A stretch of 64,000 bases of DNA from Glycine soja (taxonomy: Eukaryota > Streptophyta > Magnoliopsida > Fabales > Fabaceae): NCBI RefSeq assembly GCF_004193775.1, contig NW_021143950.1, positions 1-64,000 on the forward strand. The letters are read 5' to 3'. Positions within the stretch are counted from its first letter, which is position 1. Each line of letters begins with the position of its first letter. A program made the position numbers and the translations under genes. The notes beneath the pieces were generated by a model. It did no database searches and had not been told where the DNA came from. It worked only from the letters and a program-made list of their open reading frames with translations. Positions 59,901 through 64,000 of this stretch are shown here, piece by piece.

Positions 59901-62900
59901 AAAGTTATGATCATTTGAATTGCTCAATAGCTTCCATTGTTCAATTTCGAGCGTCTCGATATGTTATGCGCCTGAATCGGACCTACGAGTGAAAAGTTAT
60001 GATCATTTGAATTTCTCGAGAGATTCCGTTGCTCAATTTCGAGCGTCTCGATATATTATGCGCCTGAATCGGACCTCCGAGTGAAACGTTATGACCATTT
60101 GAATTGCTCCAAGAGCTTCCATTGTTCAATTTCGAGCGTCTCGATATATTATGCGCCTGAATCGGACCTACGAGTGAAAAGTTATGACCATTTGAATTTC
60201 TCGAGAGCATCCATTGTTCAATTTCGAATGTCTAGATATATTTTGCGCCCGAATCGGACCTCCGAGTTAAAAGTTATGACCAATTGAATTGCTCAAGAGC
60301 TTCCATTGTTAAATTTCGAGTGTCTCGATATATTATGCGCCTGAATCGCACCTACGAGTGAAAAGTTATGACCATTTGAATTTTTCGAGAGCTTCCGTTG
60401 TTCAGTTTCGAGCGTCTCGATATATTATGCGCATGAATCGGACCTCTGAGTGAAAAGTTATGACCATTTGAATTTCTCGAGAGGTTCCGTTGATTGATTT
60501 CGAGCGTCTCGATAGATTATGCGCCTGAATCGGACCTCCGAGTGAAAAGTTATGACCATTTGAATTGATCAAGAGCTTCCCTTGTTCAATTTCGAGCATC
60601 TCGATATATTATGCGCCTGAATCGGACCTACGAGTGAAAAGTTATGACCATTTGAATTTCTCGAGAGCTTCCTTTTTCAATTTCGAGCGTCTCGATATAT
60701 TATGCGCCTGAATCGGACCTCCGAGTTAAAAGTTATGACCATTTGAATTTTTCGAGAGATTCCGTTGCTCAATTTCGAGCGTCTCGATATATTATGCGCC
60801 TGAATCGGATCTCCGAGTGAAAAGCTATGACCATTTGAATTTCTCGAGAGCTTCCGTTGTTTAATTTCGAGCGTCTTGATATATTATGCACATGAATCGG
60901 ACCTCTGAGTGAAAAGTTATGACCATTTGAATTTCTTGAGAGCATCCATTGTTCAATTTCGAGCGTCTTGATATATTATGCGCCTGAATCGGATCTCCGA
61001 GTGAAAAGTTATCACCATTTGAATTTCTCGAGAGCTTCCGTTGTTCAATTTCGAGCGTCTCGATATGTTATGCATATGAATCGGACCTCTGAGTGAAAAG
61101 TTATGACCATTTGAATTTCTCGAGAGCATCCATTGTTCAATTTCGATTGTTTCGATATATTTTGCGCCCGAATCGGACCTCCGAGTTAAAAGTTATGACC
61201 ATTTGAATTGCCCAAGAGCTTCCATTGTTTAATTTCGAGCGTCTCGATATATTATGCGCATTAATCGGACCTCTGAGTGAAAAGTTATGACCATTTGAAT
61301 TTCTCGAGAGATTCTGTTGCTCAATTTCGAGCGTCTCGATATATTATGCGCCTGAATCGGATCTCCGAGTGAAAAGTTATCACCATTTGAATTTCTCGAG
61401 AGCTTCCGTTGTTCAATTTCGAGCGTCTCGATATGTTATGCACATGAATCGGACCTCTGAGAGAAAAGTTATGACCATTTGAATTTCTCGAGAGATTCCG
61501 TTGATCAATTTCGATTGTCTCGATATATTTTGCGCCCGAATCGGACCTCCGAGTTAAAAGTTATGACCATTTGAATTGCCCAAGAGCTTCCATTGTATAA
61601 TTTCGAGCGTCTCGATATATTATGCGCATTAATCGGACCTCTGAGTGAAAAGTTATGACCATTTGAATTTCTCGAGAGATTCCGTTGATTGATTTCGAGC
61701 GTCTCGATATATTATGCGCCTGAATCGGACCTCCGAGTGAAAAGTTATGACCATTTGAATTTCTCGAGAGCTTCCATTGTTAAATTTCGAGCGTCTCGAT
61801 ATATTATGCGCCTGAATCGGACCTACGAGTGAAAAGTTATGACGATTTGAATTTTTCGAGAGCTTCCGTTGTTCAATTTCGAGCGTCTCGATATGTTATG
61901 CGCATGAATCGGACCTCTGAGTGAAAAGTTATGACCATTTGAATTTCTCGAGAGATCCCGTTGATTGATTTCGAGCGTCTCGATAGATTCTGCGCCTGAA
62001 TCGGACCTCCGGGTGAAAAGTTATGACCATTTGAATTGCTCAAGAGCTTCCATTGTTAAATTTCGAGTGTCTCGATATATTATGCGCCTGAATCGGACCT
62101 CCGAGTGAAAAGTTCTGACCATTTGAATTGCTCAAGAGCTTCCATTGTTCAATTTCGAGCATCTCGATATATTATGCGCCTGAATCAGACCTACGAGTGA
62201 AAAGTTATGACCATTCGAATTTCTCGAGAGCGTCCATTGTTCAATTTCGATCGTCTCGATATATTTTTCGCCCGACTCGGACCGCCGAGTTAAAAGTTAT
62301 GACCATTTGAATTGCCCAAGAGCCTCCATTGTTAAATTTCGAGCGTCTCGATATATTATGCGACTAAATCGGACTTCCGAGTTAAAGGTTATGAAGATTT
62401 GAATTTCTCGAGAGCTTCCGTTGTTCATTTTCGAGCATCTCGATATATTATGCGCTTGAATCGGATCTCTGAGTGAAAAGCTATGACCATTTGAGTTTCT
62501 CGAGAGCTTCCGTTGTTTAATTTCGAGCGTCTCGATATATTATGCACATGAATCGGACCTGTGAGTGAAAAGTTATGACCATTTGAATTTCTCGAGAGAT
62601 TCCGTTGCTCAATTTCGAGCGTCTCGATATATTGTGCGCCTGAATCGGACCTCCGAGTTAAAATTTATGTCTATTTGAATTTCTCGAGAGCTTCCGTTGT
62701 TCAATTTCGAGCGTCTCGATATATTATGCGCCAGAATCGGATCTCCGAGTGAAAAGTTATCACCATTTTAATTTCTCGAGAGCTTCCGTTGTTCAATTTC
62801 GAGCGTCTCTATATGTGATGCGCCTGATCGGACCTCCGAGTGTAAAGAAAGGACCATTTGCATTTCTCAAGAGCTTCCGTTGTTCAAATTCGAGCGTCTC

Positions 62901-64000
62901 GATATTTTATGTGCCTGAATCGGACCTCCGAGTCAAAAGTTATTGCCATTTGAATATCTCTATAGCTTCCATTGTTCAATTTCGAGCGTCTCTATATGTG
63001 ATGCGCTCGAATCGGACCTCCGAGAGAAAAGTAATGACCATTTGAATTTCTCGAGAGCTTCCGTTGTTCAATTTCGAGAGTCTCGATATATTATGTGCCT
63101 GAATCGTACATCCGAGTTAAAAGTTATGACCATTTGAATATCTCGAGAGCTTCCGTTGTTCAATTGCCAGCGTCTCTATATATTATACGCCTGAATCGGA
63201 CCTCCGAGTGAAAAGTAATGACCATTTGAATTGCTCAATAGCTTCCATTGTTCAAATTCGAGCGTCTCGATATATTATACACCTGAATCGGACCTCTGAG
63301 TGAAAAGTTATGACCATTTTAATTTCTCGAGAGCTTCCGTTGTTCAATTTCGAGCGTCTCGATATTTTATGTGCATGAATCGGACCTCCGAGTTAAAAGT
63401 TATAACCATTTGAATATCTCGCGAGCTACCGTTGTTCAATTGCCAGCGTCTCTATATATTATACGCCTGAATCGGACCTCCGAGTGAAAAGTAATGACCA
63501 TTTGAATTTCTCAAGAGCTTCCGTTGTTCAATTTCGAGCGTCTCTATATGTGATGCGCCTGATCGGACCTCCGAGTGTAAAGAAAGGACCATTTGAATTT
63601 CTCAAGAGCTTCCGTTGTTCAATTTCGAGCGTCTCGATATATTATACGCCTGAATCGGACGTCCGAGTGAAAAGTAATGACCATTTAAATTTCTCCTGAG
63701 CTTCCGTTGTTCAATTTCGAGCGTCTCGATATTTTATGTGCCTGAATCAGACCTCCGAGTTAAAAGTTATAACCGTTTGAATATCTCGAGTGCTTCCGTT
63801 GTTCAATTTCGAGCGTCTCGATATATTATACGCCTGAATCGGACCTCCGAGTGAAAAGTAATGACCATTTGAATTTCTCCAGAGCTTCCATTGTTCAATT
63901 TCGGGCGTCTCGATATATTATGTGCCTGAATCGGACCTCCGAGTGAACAATTACGACCATTTCGATTGCTCAATAGCTTCCAATTATCAATTTCGAGCGT
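56950..64000. repeat. CentGm diverged right part
   Basis: Monomers are mostly of one mixed type (TCTCGATATATTATGCGCC with CGGACCTCCGAGTG). They are individually diverged, with frequent GAATTGCTCAAGAGC and AGCATCCATTG variants and no obvious short-period higher-order repeat apart from local copies. The variants match the left edge of the array rather than the interior. No gene seen. Confidence 0.8.
58033..58134. repeat. Two 51-bp truncated CentGm monomers in tandem
   Basis: Units at 58033-58083 and 58084-58134 read GCCTGAATATG, GATGCATTCTTCAATTTC (GATCC in the second), AAACGTCTCG and ATATTATGC. They lack about 41 bp of the monomer, from CGGACCTCC through the CTCGAGAG core. One deletion followed by duplication explains both. 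Confidence 0.85.

Larger units (their letters stand above)
29460..64000. repeat. CentGm-type 92-bp satellite array, main part
   Basis: About 375 tandem monomers, all in one orientation, uninterrupted to the window end. Two main variants are mixed. Type A reads GCATCTCTATATGTGATGCG with CGGACCTCCGAGTG. Type B reads GCGTCTCGATATATTATGCG with CTGACCTCCGTGTG. They often alternate or form mixed higher-order units. This is the sequence class known to carry CENH3 nucleosomes in soybean. No gene, tRNA or other insertion was seen in these 34.5 kb. Confidence 0.95.

Noticed and set aside
22845..63699. Many ~65-codon frames in the 92-bp array on both strands
   Set aside because: They span two monomers by chance avoidance of stops. 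92 is not a multiple of three, so frames rotate, and both strands give similar open frames.
22845..64000. CRISPR-like array of short regular repeats
   Set aside because: Whole 92-bp units are repeated without unique spacers, and the context is a plant centromere.
1..64000. tRNA, rRNA or telomere repeats
   Set aside because: No cloverleaf-like gene, 5S/45S-like sequence or TTTAGGG run was noticed. The only tRNA-related words are primer-binding sites.

Overview
This window is repetitive centromeric or pericentromeric plant DNA, almost certainly soybean (Glycine max or G. soja). The diagnosis rests on a 92-bp satellite filling about 38 kb. Its monomer carries the CTCGAGAGCTTCCGTTGTTC and AAAGTTATGACCATTTGAAT cores that I recognise as the CentGm (SB92) soybean centromere repeat. 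No ordinary host protein gene, tRNA or rRNA gene was found. The only protein-coding capacity lies in defective LTR retrotransposons.

Layout. (1) 1-14324 and 20763-22844: one array of a second satellite, a dimer of about 733 bp made of a ~397-bp monomer (a) and a ~336-bp monomer (b). The two are homologous and differ mainly by a ~75-bp block present in a and a 15-bp block present in b. I do not recognise this family. The array contains a 2871-bp tandem segmental duplication and several a/b recombinant monomers. (2) 14325-20757: a retrotransposon nest that interrupts this array. The outer layer is a ~1.13-kb solo LTR (5-bp target duplication gtaga). It is split by a 5.3-kb element with three LTRs and two internal regions (target duplication gttta), all reading on the minus strand. 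(3) 22845-26654 and 29460-64000: a CentGm-type 92-bp array in constant orientation. It is entered at 22844/22845 by a direct satellite-to-satellite junction. (4) 26655-29454: a young 2.8-kb non-autonomous LTR retrotransposon on the plus strand, inserted in the CentGm array with target duplication ctcga.

The three non-autonomous units belong to one family. They have TGATG...CATCA-type LTRs, a primer-binding site for initiator tRNA-Met (TGGTATCAGAGC), a purine tract immediately before the 3' LTR, and one short chimeric ORF. The ORF joins a Gag-like start, the extreme N-terminus of a Ty3/gypsy reverse transcriptase and the C-terminal tail of an integrase, and then runs on into the 3' LTR. No protease, RT, RNase H or integrase catalytic core remains, so movement would need enzymes from an autonomous partner. 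The terminal bases and the pol/LTR overlap fit the CRM (centromeric chromovirus) lineage. The outer solo LTR encodes a pol tail in the same position and could represent a partner-type family.

The CentGm array has a history visible by eye. Its edges (about 22.8-26.0 kb and 57-64 kb) hold diverged monomers and share the same rare variants. The interior (about 29.5-56.9 kb) is built of recently copied higher-order repeats with periods of 1380, 1196, 737 and 2763 bp. All identities and counts here are by eye; no alignment or database search was run.
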